Source: Helicobacter anseris (GTDB lineage: Bacteria; Campylobacterota; Campylobacteria; Campylobacterales; Helicobacteraceae). Taken from it: DNA of 64,000 bases. The DNA lies in the NCBI GenBank assembly GCA_004368235.1, contig JXTW01000007.1, positions 1-64,000 on the forward strand, given 5' to 3'. The notes beneath the pieces are model-generated. The model did not search any database, was not told where the DNA came from, and worked only from the letters and a program-made list of their open reading frames with translations. Positions 26,567 to 33,766 of the stretch are shown here, piece after piece. Numbering within the stretch: position 1 is the first letter of the stretch; each line of letters begins with the position of its first letter. The translations under genes were made by a program, and so were the position numbers.

Positions 26567-27925
26567 TTATTTTTTAAATTTATTTTGTATGCAATAGCTT
26601 AGATAGCAGATTAGAATAAAGATAAATGTAGCAATAATTGGAATTTGCTGCATTTTATCAAAGCAGCACCCAATGATAGATAGGGTCATTAAACTTAAGG
26701 CTATGATTGGTGTGTAGGGCATAAATGGTGTTTTATAGGGCAGTTTAGCCTCTTCTTGTTTGGTTATTCTTTTTCGAAAATTATATTGAGCAAGACTCAC
26801 AGACATCCAAGTTAGCAATGAAGTAAAACCAGACATTCCGATTAATGTTGCAAATACTAGCTCTGGTGAAAATATCAAAGATCCAAGCGCACTAAGCCCA
26901 CCAAGCATTGAGAATATAACAGCATTGATTGGAATTCCACGGGAGTTGACTTTGCCAAAGAAAGCTGGGATTTTTTTCCGATTTCCTAGATTCCATAGCA
27001 TTCTGGATGAAGCATAAAGAGCGGAATTACTGACAGAAAAGATGGCAATAATGATAATAAAATTCATAATATCACCAGCAAATGGAATGCCAATTTTATC
27101 TAGTACAGCTACAAATGGGCTAGCCGAAGTTTTAGCATCATCATAAGGTAAAAGAGTAGCAATTATAAATACGGTTCCTATAAAAAAGACTACAAGACGC
27201 CATAGTGTAGCATTAATAGCTTTTGGCATAGCCTTTTGCGGATTTTTAGTTTCACCTACAGCAACACCAATAACTTCAGTACCAGAGAAGGCAAAATTTA
27301 CAGCCAGAATTGTCATTAAAATTGCCCCCATACCATTTGGAAACCAGCCATTGGAATAATAATTGATAAAAGTCATCTGTATCCCGTATTCAAAAATATG
27401 ATAGATAATTACTCCAATACCAAGGATAAGAAAAATGGCAACGGCTACTACCTTTATAAAGGATAAGACAAATTCACCTTCTGCAAAAATTCTGACAGTA
27501 AAAATATTAAGTGCAAAAATAATGATTCCAAAAATACTAGCCCAAATCCATACTGGAGAATGAGGAAACCATTTTTGCATTAAAAATCCGACAGCTGTAA
27601 ATTCTCCTCCTAATGCCACAACCCATGTTAGCCAATATAACCATGTAACAATATAGCCTATAGATGGTGAGATAAAATTGTGTGCATATTCACCAAAGCT
27701 AGCGGTATAGGGAAATGCAGAGCTAAGCTCCCCCAAAGAAAGCATAACTGTGTAGACAATAATAGCTCCTATGCAGTAAGAAAGTAGGGTTCCAAGCGCA
27801 CCAGCATGATGAAGATTTTCTCCTGTAGCGACAAAAAGTCCTGTACCAATAACGCCACCAAATGCAATCATCATTAGGTGGCGATTTTTCATAATTCGGC
27901 GAAAACCTTGATTGTTGCCTTGCAA
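26567..27925 (-). CDS. Amino-acid permease (APC superfamily, AAT type)
   Basis: A 452-residue permease with twelve helices. TM1 FGGVIGTGLFVATGENLHHAG holds the GxG substrate site; GELSSAFPYTASFGEYAHNFI and GTEVIGVAVGETKNPQKAMPKAIN are AAT-family signatures. The group includes lysine, arginine and S-methylmethionine carriers, which I cannot tell apart. It begins nine bases downstream of cdtC, so it may be the last gene of the cdt transcript. The ATG is preceded by AAGGAAG. Confidence 0.9.
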   Translation of the reverse strand: MQGNNQGFRRIMKNRHLMMIAFGGVIGTGLFVATGENLHHAGALGTLLSYCIGAIIVYTVMLSLGELSSAFPYTASFGEYAHNFISPSIGYIVTWLYWLTWVVALGGEFTAVGFLMQKWFPHSPVWIWASIFGIIIFALNIFTVRIFAEGEFVLSFIKVVAVAIFLILGIGVIIYHIFEYGIQMTFINYYSNGWFPNGMGAILMTILAVNFAFSGTEVIGVAVGETKNPQKAMPKAINATLWRLVVFFIGTVFIIATLLPYDDAKTSASPFVAVLDKIGIPFAGDIMNFIIIIAIFSVSNSALYASSRMLWNLGNRKKIPAFFGKVNSRGIPINAVIFSMLGGLSALGSLIFSPELVFATLIGMSGFTSLLTWMSVSLAQYNFRKRITKQEEAKLPYKTPFMPYTPIIALSLMTLSIIGCCFDKMQQIPIIATFIFILICYLSYCIQNKFKK

Positions 27926-27934
27926 ACTACTTCC

Positions 27935-28495
27935 TTATTTTGATAATATTTTGGCATCTCTAAGTGGTGGGGCAATAACTAACAGAAAACGCGTATCTAT
28001 GAGCGTTAATGGATTAAAAAAGCATTTTTTAATACCAAAGTCTCGTCCACGAGGTAGTTGTGGATTATCAAATACCATAATACATTCATCTCCATTTAAG
28101 ACTAGAGATCGGATTTGTACAGTTGAAGAGCTAGTAGGCATGATGGAAAATGCAGTTTCAAATGTTCCATCTTCTATATCCTTTTTGCAAGGTTTAGGAC
28201 GGAAAAAACCACTTTCATCAATTCCAAGACAAACATCATCATTTTTTGGACTTACAAATTGTACGATACCATAGGGTAGTTTTTTACCAATAGGATCTTT
28301 ATCTTTAAATTTATCAGGTAGAGTAATTTCTCTAAGTTTCCAGTTTACTTCATTGCTATCAATTTTTAGAATATCACCAGAAAAGAGACTTCTTATATGG
28401 AAGGTTTCTGTAAAATCATTTAAATCTTCAACAGGTGTGGCAGTATGACCTAATGAAATAAAACTTAAAAGGCAAGTTATAACTATTTTTTTCAT
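27935..28495 (-). CDS. cdtC: Cytolethal distending toxin subunit C
   Basis: A 186-residue secreted lectin-type subunit. A signal peptide occupies residues 1-18 (SFISLGHTA). The rest is a diverged ricin-B-like fold with FHIRSLFSGDIL, YGIVQFVSPKND and VQIRSLVLNGDECIMVF, typical of CdtC. With CdtA it forms the cell-binding part that delivers CdtB to host cells. Length equals other Helicobacter CdtC proteins. It follows cdtB by nine bases with a GGAG site, and the amino-acid permease comes next. Confidence 0.93.
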   Translation of the reverse strand: MKKIVITCLLSFISLGHTATPVEDLNDFTETFHIRSLFSGDILKIDSNEVNWKLREITLPDKFKDKDPIGKKLPYGIVQFVSPKNDDVCLGIDESGFFRPKPCKKDIEDGTFETAFSIMPTSSSTVQIRSLVLNGDECIMVFDNPQLPRGRDFGIKKCFFNPLTLIDTRFLLVIAPPLRDAKILSK

Positions 28496-28504
28496 CTTTA
28501 CTCC

Positions 28505-29323
28505 TTAAAATCTTGCAAAACGTACAGGAAAATGATCTGAAGCTAGATGGGAACGTACGCTTGCTGCCATTAGGATTGCAGCAATAGCAGGTAGGCTAAT
28601 TGCTGTTGGTGTCGTGTCTGTACGACCAATAACAGCATAATCTAGGGTTCGATCTTCTGTTTGACCACTATGGGTAGCAGAGTTTGGTGCAACAATTCTT
28701 ATATTATTTGTTACACGAGTATCAAGACCACTTTGTAAACTTGCTGGAGAGCGATTAAAGTCCCCAGCGATCATCCAATTAGTGCTAGACATTCCAGAGA
28801 AACTGTCATGTATTGCTGTAACTAATGCGGCTGCATCTCCACCACCACTAGCTAATGCATGGATAGAAAAGAATGCATCATTGCCAATACGGATGCCAAG
28901 CGCAGGACGTGAGGTTTGAGGGGCAATGGAGTTTTGATATACAACAAAAACATCATCAGCTCTACGATCAGATACAATGGCTAGATTTACGCGTCTAGCA
29001 CCTACATCAATAGGAGCATAGTAGATAAAAACCTCGCGTGGACGAGAAGTTGTGCCTAAATTCCAGGTAAATTCCTCTACAGGTGTGCCCCCTGGTTGTA
29101 CCATACGACCCGTTCTAACAGCTGTGGATGGCAGAGATCCTGCTTCTTGTACCATGAGGATATTGACAGGATTATCACCAGTAATGAGCTGTCTTACAGA
29201 AATATTCCATTTGCTCTCTGTTCTAGCAGATGCGCCTTGAAGATTCCAAGTACCAACTTTATAATCCTCTAATGCTCCAAAAAGTAAGCTAAAACTTAAA
29301 ATAAATAGACCTAATTTTTTCAT
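28505..29323 (-). CDS. cdtB: Cytolethal distending toxin subunit B, DNase/phosphatase
   Basis: A 272-residue toxin subunit of the DNase I/endonuclease-exonuclease-phosphatase fold, which reaches the host nucleus and breaks DNA. Catalytic and metal residues are present: Asn27 (GTWNLQG), Glu60 (VQEAG), His155 (SIHALASGGGDAA), Asp188/Asn190 (AGDFNRSP), Asp228 (TLDYAV) and Asp263/His264 (SDHFPVRF). A Sec signal covers residues 1-17. The start MKKLGLF at 29323 has AAAGGAG upstream; a longer reading to 29386 lacks a signal and is rejected. It lies between cdtA and cdtC. It should be active. Confidence 0.97.
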   Translation of the reverse strand: MKKLGLFILSFSLLFGALEDYKVGTWNLQGASARTESKWNISVRQLITGDNPVNILMVQEAGSLPSTAVRTGRMVQPGGTPVEEFTWNLGTTSRPREVFIYYAPIDVGARRVNLAIVSDRRADDVFVVYQNSIAPQTSRPALGIRIGNDAFFSIHALASGGGDAAALVTAIHDSFSGMSSTNWMIAGDFNRSPASLQSGLDTRVTNNIRIVAPNSATHSGQTEDRTLDYAVIGRTDTTPTAISLPAIAAILMAASVRSHLASDHFPVRFARF

Positions 29324-29334
29324 ATAATCTCCTT

Positions 29335-30054
29335 TTATGGTGCAGCAATTGGGGTAGGACGAGTTGTCGGAGCTATAATAAACCATTGCTGATCAAGATT
29401 GTAGGTATTTTGACCTACACATGAAACCGTGTAAATGCTATAGTAGCGGGTTTTTCTAATAACAGGCGTTTGAAGGCAAGTTTTTGTAGCTTGATTTCTA
29501 ATTTGAAAGGCTTTATTATCAAAGGGGATTAGATCCCATTTTTGAGAAGGGTTATTAAAGTTACAACCTGTGTGTATGACACCATTACCATAGGCACTAA
29601 GACAAGTATTAGTACCAGTATTTTTAAAGTTTACAGAGCCATCAGAGTGAGTAATAATTTGCCATACTCTTAAGTTGCCAAAAGATAGGCTATCAAATGG
29701 AGTATAGCCCCAAATCCAGTTTCCTGGACGACGAGCCCAAACGGTTAAAAGACCCCCAGAAGAGCTCATAATTCCTACAAAGTCGGATTGCTCTACACCT
29801 CCACTATCTCTAGATGGAGCTACTCTACCATTAGTGCCTACGGCTAGTAAAGCCATTTTAGATGAGTAGTCATTCCCATCAATAGGTTCTGGTGTTTCAT
29901 TTTCAGAAAGATCTACTGGTGGTGTTGGTACATTGCCAATACCAAGTGGATCGCTAAAATCTTGCTGATTAGCCGTAGTAGGAGGCACAGATGCGCAACC
30001 TAAAAACAAGAAAGCCAAAGCTGTAAGTAACGAGAGATTAAAAATTTTTCTCAT
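29335..30054 (-). CDS. cdtA: Cytolethal distending toxin subunit A, lipoprotein
   Basis: A 239-residue lipoprotein: the signal ends in LAFLFLGCASVPP, with the lipid-carrying Cys at residue 19. A proline-rich linker follows, then a ricin-B lectin domain with NPSQKWDLIP and NLDQQWFI as the QxW repeats and FKNTGTNTCLSAYGNG as a carbohydrate-binding loop. It is a binding subunit of the holotoxin. The ATG overlaps the stop of the preceding membrane-protein gene by four bases, so translation is probably coupled to that gene. Confidence 0.94.
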   Translation of the reverse strand: MRKIFNLSLLTALAFLFLGCASVPPTTANQQDFSDPLGIGNVPTPPVDLSENETPEPIDGNDYSSKMALLAVGTNGRVAPSRDSGGVEQSDFVGIMSSSGGLLTVWARRPGNWIWGYTPFDSLSFGNLRVWQIITHSDGSVNFKNTGTNTCLSAYGNGVIHTGCNFNNPSQKWDLIPFDNKAFQIRNQATKTCLQTPVIRKTRYYSIYTVSCVGQNTYNLDQQWFIIAPTTRPTPIAAP

Positions 30055-31085
30055 TTTGTTTCCTTTGTATTAAAGATAAAAAGTTCAAGTGGATAGGATT
30101 TGCCTTGAGAGCGTAGATCCATATAGGCACGAATATTTAAAAACTCATTTTTTCCCATAGAGCTAAGACGTTGTAGGACTTGGTTATTTAACTCCAAGTC
30201 GCATAATACATACAAAAAGCTAAGTTCTGCTTTTTCATCAGAAATAGCAAGATTTTCAAAAAACTTTACCCATACATCAGGACCTAAGAATCCTTTCAGA
30301 CTTTTTGCTAGCTTAACATAATCATTATCTGTAAGTTTAGCCTTTTTGCAAAAAGTAATAAGATCGGTTTCTGGAAGAAACATTTGATAGCTTTTAAGAG
30401 TATCTACAGTTTTAAAAAACATTTCTTGATCCATAAAGGTCGTAGATTCTAGTAGTTTTTTTATCTCTTTTGCATTGCATTTCTCTAGAATCTTTAAAAA
30501 TATTGTTTTTTTATTTTCAGGAGTGATTTCTGGATCACTAAGAGCCATAAAACCGATTTTGTATTCTTTTTTAGTTTTATTGATTAAATTTTTAATTACA
30601 AATGGATTATCCTTGCTAAAACCATACTTACGTAAATCTTGTTCATAACCAAGTTCAATTTGTCCAAGGATGTCAAAAAGCTGATCAATTTTATTTAATC
30701 CACTATTTTGAGTATTAAGTTTTGGTTGAAGTTGGAACTTACGTAATATTTTTGATAGTAAAAGAAAATTTTTATTATTATAGATGGCTGGCGTGTAGTT
30801 ATCTCTGCCTGTTTGCTCAAGGATTTGGTTAACAATACGCATAAAGTCTCTTTGTTCTTGGTATGAGGCAATTTTGGAGCGTATCCAATCAATAATAAAG
30901 AAAAGTATGCCAAAAGCAACCAAAAGCCCTAGAGCAATGCTAAGCCATATGCTTCTTGGTAGGGCAATGGTATTGATGTCATTTCCTTGAGGGATATTAA
31001 GGTGTTCTGGGGAGAAGCCATATATGTATATGCCTAGGGCAATGATAATGATAAGTACCAATCCCATATAGTATTTAAGCTTCAT
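30051..31085 (-). CDS. Uncharacterised membrane protein between rlmH and cdtA
   Basis: A 344-residue protein I do not recognise by function. It has two N-terminal transmembrane segments (residues 6-24 and 47-66) with a short periplasmic loop between them, followed by about 275 residues of charged, helical, probably cytoplasmic sequence. No catalytic motif is seen. It starts 21 bases after rlmH and overlaps cdtA by four bases, so it is the hinge between a housekeeping operon and the toxin genes. It may be a general Campylobacterota membrane protein. Confidence 0.75.
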   Translation of the reverse strand: MKLKYYMGLVLIIIIALGIYIYGFSPEHLNIPQGNDINTIALPRSIWLSIALGLLVAFGILFFIIDWIRSKIASYQEQRDFMRIVNQILEQTGRDNYTPAIYNNKNFLLLSKILRKFQLQPKLNTQNSGLNKIDQLFDILGQIELGYEQDLRKYGFSKDNPFVIKNLINKTKKEYKIGFMALSDPEITPENKKTIFLKILEKCNAKEIKKLLESTTFMDQEMFFKTVDTLKSYQMFLPETDLITFCKKAKLTDNDYVKLAKSLKGFLGPDVWVKFFENLAISDEKAELSFLYVLCDLELNNQVLQRLSSMGKNEFLNIRAYMDLRSQGKSYPLELFIFNTKETK

Positions 31086-31106
31086 TCTACAATCCTTTCT
31101 ATAAAA

Positions 31107-31559
31107 TTATTTATGATAGGGGTGGTTATTTATTATGCTCAAAGCACGATATATCTGTTCACAAAGTACAAGCTTTGCAATTTTATGTCCAAAAGTCAAG
31201 GCTGATAGACTTAAAGATTGGACTGTATCAAGAAAACTATTTTCAAAGCCATGAGCCCCACCAATAAAAAAATTGATAACTTGAGTATCTAATAGTTTAG
31301 CAAATCCAAAGCTATCATACACCTTTCCACTTGGATGTAGTGCTATATTCTTTGCTTGTTGATTGATATAAGGCTGGAGGGCTTTCGTATAAGATAGTTT
31401 AGCCTCTATAATACTGCCCTTATGACCTTTAATGACTGCAGGTGTAAAAATATTAAAAATATTAAGTTCACTACCAAAAGATCGACACATTTTTTGATAT
31501 TCTTGTGCCAATTCTTCTTGTTTTGTTTCTTTAGCTATACAATATAGGTTGATTTTCAT
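31107..31559 (-). CDS. rlmH: 23S rRNA pseudouridine-1915 N3-methyltransferase
   Basis: A 150-residue SPOUT methyltransferase that modifies 70S ribosomes at helix 69. FFIGGAHGFE is the SAM-binding knot loop, SLSALTFGHKIAKLVLCEQIYRAL the following helix, and the protein ends NNHPYHK, the typical C-terminus. The ATG at 31559 overlaps the end of accD by 29 bases; a TTG three codons earlier is possible. The gene is tightly packed with accD, as in H. pylori. Confidence 0.93.
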   Translation of the reverse strand: MKINLYCIAKETKQEELAQEYQKMCRSFGSELNIFNIFTPAVIKGHKGSIIEAKLSYTKALQPYINQQAKNIALHPSGKVYDSFGFAKLLDTQVINFFIGGAHGFENSFLDTVQSLSLSALTFGHKIAKLVLCEQIYRALSIINNHPYHK

Positions 31560-32403
31560 GATTACCAACTAACATTAAGATAATGTCGCTAAGTGTTTTT
31601 TTAATATCTTTACGAGAGACTACCATATCAATTAGCCCACGTTCAAGTAAAAACTCTGCTGTTTGAAATCCTTCTGGTAGGTCTGAACCGATGGTTTGTT
31701 TGATAACTCTTGCACCAGCAAAGCCAATCATAGCACCCGGTTCAGCAATAATGAGATCTCCTAAAAATGCAAAAGATGCACTTACCCCACCAAATGTAGG
31801 ATCACACAATAGCGAGATAAAGGGTAAACGTGCTTCAGAGAGTTTATTAAGCGCAGCTGAAGTTTTTGCCATTTGCATTAGTGAGAATGTCGATTCTTGC
31901 ATTCTAGCACCACCACTTGTAGAGATAATAATAAGGGCTTGTTTTTGTTGACATGCACGGTTAATAGCACGTACAATTTTTTCTCCTTCTACCGATCCTA
32001 AACTTCCACCCATAAAAGCAAAATCAAAAACTACAAGCTGGATAGGTACTTTATTGATTCTGGCTTGACCAGCAATTACGGAACTAGGGCGTCCAGTTTT
32101 TGCTTGATGTTTTTTTATTCTTTGTTTATAGCTTTCTTTATCAACAAAATTTAGCGGATCAATAGGAGATAGATCTTTATCAAATTCTATAAAACTACCC
32201 TCATCGCACAAAATTTCAATGCGCTGTGTGGCAGTGATCCTAAAATGATAGCCACATTTTGGACATATGTGAAGTTGCGAGATTACTTCCTTGTAGTACA
32301 TAAGTGCTTGACATTTATCGCATTTAATCCAGTGGGATGATGTATCAATGTTAGCACGCGATTCATTCTTTTTGAGATTCTTTAAAAAATCTGTAAAACC
32401 CAT
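31531..32403 (-). CDS. accD: Acetyl-CoA carboxylase, carboxyltransferase beta subunit
   Basis: A 290-residue cytosolic enzyme subunit that, with AccA, carries carboxyl from biotin to acetyl-CoA to make malonyl-CoA. A Cys4 zinc finger spans residues 28-50 (CDKCQ and CPKCGYHF). The crotonase-like core has VVFDFAFMGGSLGSVEGEKI, STSGGARMQE, DPTFGGVSASFAFLGD and GFAGARVIKQTIG, all typical of AccD. Length is normal. It heads the run accD-rlmH-membrane protein-cdtABC. Confidence 0.97.
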   Translation of the reverse strand: MGFTDFLKNLKKNESRANIDTSSHWIKCDKCQALMYYKEVISQLHICPKCGYHFRITATQRIEILCDEGSFIEFDKDLSPIDPLNFVDKESYKQRIKKHQAKTGRPSSVIAGQARINKVPIQLVVFDFAFMGGSLGSVEGEKIVRAINRACQQKQALIIISTSGGARMQESTFSLMQMAKTSAALNKLSEARLPFISLLCDPTFGGVSASFAFLGDLIIAEPGAMIGFAGARVIKQTIGSDLPEGFQTAEFLLERGLIDMVVSRKDIKKTLSDIILMLVGNHENQPILYS

Positions 32404-32570
32404 TTTCTTCCTTGAATAATAATTGGAACATAATAATTACCTGAAATCATAGCAAATCTTTGTTTAGTTTATCTTTAAATGCTTGATATTGAATTAAGTA
32501 GAAATTTAGATAAATTGTTTTTGTTTATAATAACTTGTAATTTTAATATAGTTTATAGGATTTTAGTTAG

Positions 32571-33191
32571 ATGCAAGGTTTTATCATTAGCATTACACCA
32601 CAGAAAAATGAAAGCATAATTTTGCAGGTTCTAACCCCAAGAAAAATTAAGAAGTTATATCGTTTTTATGGAGCTAGACATAGTATTATTCAATTAGGAA
32701 AAAAAGTAGATTTCGAGATAGAGTATCAGGCTAGTTTTTTACCAAAAATGCGTAATATAACCCCTTTAAATTTTAGTTTTGAACGCGATTTGGAGAGGCT
32801 GTATATTTGGCAGCATTTTATTCAGCTTTTATATAAACATTGCATTGATGTAGAGGAAGTAGAAGAGTTTTATTATAAAATGCTTGAATTTGGCGCTTAT
32901 AAGATGGAGCTTCAAAATCCTATTAGAGTGGTTTTGGAGATGTATATTTCTTTGTTAAATTTTGAGGGAAGGTTGCCTGATTTTAAAGAGTGTTTTTTGT
33001 GTTCAGGAGATTTGGGTGATGAAATTACTCTAGCAAGAGCATTTTTGCCTGCCCATTCTAGCTGTATAGATTCTGCTAATCCCTCTTTTTTACGCAGAGA
33101 TATTGCAAAATTATTTACAACATTAAGTAGTGTACATTTAGATGATTGTGAGGTTGCTAAATTGTATAAAATTTTGGAGCTTGGGATCTAG
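32571..33191 (+). CDS. recO: DNA repair protein RecO (short Campylobacterota form)
   Basis: A 206-residue protein with an N-terminal OB-fold-like region (MQGFIISITPQKNESIILQVLTP) and a helical C-terminal part containing FKECFLCSGDLG, the remnant of the RecO zinc-binding site. RecO anneals strands and loads RecA with RecR. Identity is supported by position: a gene of this type lies beside accD-rlmH in H. pylori. It is shorter than E. coli RecO (242). Divergent from accD across 167 bases. Confidence 0.75.
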   Translation: MQGFIISITPQKNESIILQVLTPRKIKKLYRFYGARHSIIQLGKKVDFEIEYQASFLPKMRNITPLNFSFERDLERLYIWQHFIQLLYKHCIDVEEVEEFYYKMLEFGAYKMELQNPIRVVLEMYISLLNFEGRLPDFKECFLCSGDLGDEITLARAFLPAHSSCIDSANPSFLRRDIAKLFTTLSSVHLDDCEVAKLYKILELGI

Positions 33192-33229
33192 TTTCTTTTC
33201 TGCTCGCTGAAAATAAAAAGAAATTGCTA

Positions 33230-33258
33230 TTGACAAATAGTATAAAAGAACATATAAT
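33230..33258 (+). promoter_or_regulatory. Consensus sigma-70 promoter of the tRNA cluster
   Basis: TTGACA (33230-33235) and TATAAT (33253-33258), both perfect, are separated by 17 bases and lie about 60 bases before the first tRNA. Helicobacter promoters often lack a recognisable -35, so this perfect match suggests a strong stable-RNA promoter. Confidence 0.8.
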
Positions 33259-33319
33259 TACGCTTCCTAAAAAAGTTTGAAGATTCGCTTTTATAACTTA
33301 AAATAATATATTTTAATTA

Positions 33320-33395
33320 GACCCGTTAGCTCAGCCGGTAGAGCAATTCCCTTTTAAGGAATGGGCCGTTGGTTCGAATCCAACACGGGTCACCA
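33320..33395 (+). tRNA. tRNA-Lys (anticodon TTT)
   Basis: A 76-base cloverleaf including encoded CCA. Acceptor GACCCGT pairs with ACGGGTC; the anticodon loop CTTTTAA gives TTT; the T loop is TTCGAAT. First of five in a row. Confidence 0.97.
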
Positions 33396-33407
33396 TTTGG
33401 TAAAAGT

Positions 33408-33482
33408 GGCCCCTTCATCTAGCGGTTAGGATACCACCCTTTCACGGTGGCTACAGGGGTTCGAGTCCCCTAGGGGTCACCA
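33408..33482 (+). tRNA. tRNA-Glu (anticodon TTC), standard copy
   Basis: A 75-base cloverleaf with CCA. Acceptor GGCCCCT/AGGGGTC; anticodon stem CCACC/GGTGG with loop CTTTCAC, anticodon TTC and A at position 37; T stem AGGGG/CCCCT. Discriminator base A. Confidence 0.96.
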
Positions 33483-33513
33483 CTTTTGCTAAACTTCTTT
33501 TTACTTACTATTT

Positions 33514-33589
33514 GGTCGCTTAGCTCAGTTGGTAGAGCGCTACCCTTACAAGGTAGATGTCACAAGTTCGAGTCTTGTAGCGACCACCA
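33514..33589 (+). tRNA. tRNA-Val (anticodon TAC)
   Basis: A 76-base cloverleaf with CCA. Acceptor GGTCGCT/AGCGACC; anticodon stem CTACC/GGTAG with loop CTTACAA giving TAC; T loop TTCGAGT. Confidence 0.97.
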
Positions 33590-33595
33590 CCCTAT

Positions 33596-33672
33596 GGAGC
33601 GGTAGTTCAGCTGGTTAGAATACTTGCCTGTCACGCAAGGGGTCGCGGGTTCGAGCCCCGTCCGCTCCGCCA
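33596..33672 (+). tRNA. tRNA-Asp (anticodon GTC)
   Basis: A 77-base cloverleaf with CCA. Acceptor GGAGCGG/CCGCTCC; anticodon stem CTTGC/GCAAG with loop CTGTCAC giving GTC; T loop TTCGAGC. Seven bases after tRNA-Val. Confidence 0.97.
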
Positions 33673-33690
33673 CTTCCTAATTTAAATACT

Positions 33691-33766
33691 GACCCCTTCA
33701 TCTAGTGGCCAAGGATACTACCCTTTCTAGGTAGTCACGGAAGTTCAAATCTTTCAGGGGTCGCCA
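33691..33766 (+). tRNA. Diverged second tRNA-Glu (anticodon TTC, T at position 37)
   Basis: A 76-base cloverleaf with CCA. Acceptor GACCCCT/AGGGGTC, anticodon stem CTACC/GGTAG and loop CTTTCTA give TTC. Position 37 is T, where nearly all tRNAs have a purine; the T stem GGAAG/CTTTC holds a G-T pair, and the discriminator is G where the first copy has A. It folds well, so it may be functional, but could be a relic. Its last base abuts the ftsI stop codon. Confidence 0.75.

Noticed and set aside
27912-28274. Open frame of 120 codons on the plus strand across cdtC
   Set aside because: Antisense to a clear cdtC with lectin features; no ribosome-binding site and no family pattern.
28505-29386. Longer reading of cdtB starting at 29386
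   Set aside because: Adds 21 residues that bury the signal peptide; the ATG at 29323 has AAAGGAG and gives the usual length.
33184-33226. A/T-rich stem TTTCTTTT/AAAAGAAA after recO
   Set aside because: Long loop and low-complexity arms; not distinguishable from chance.
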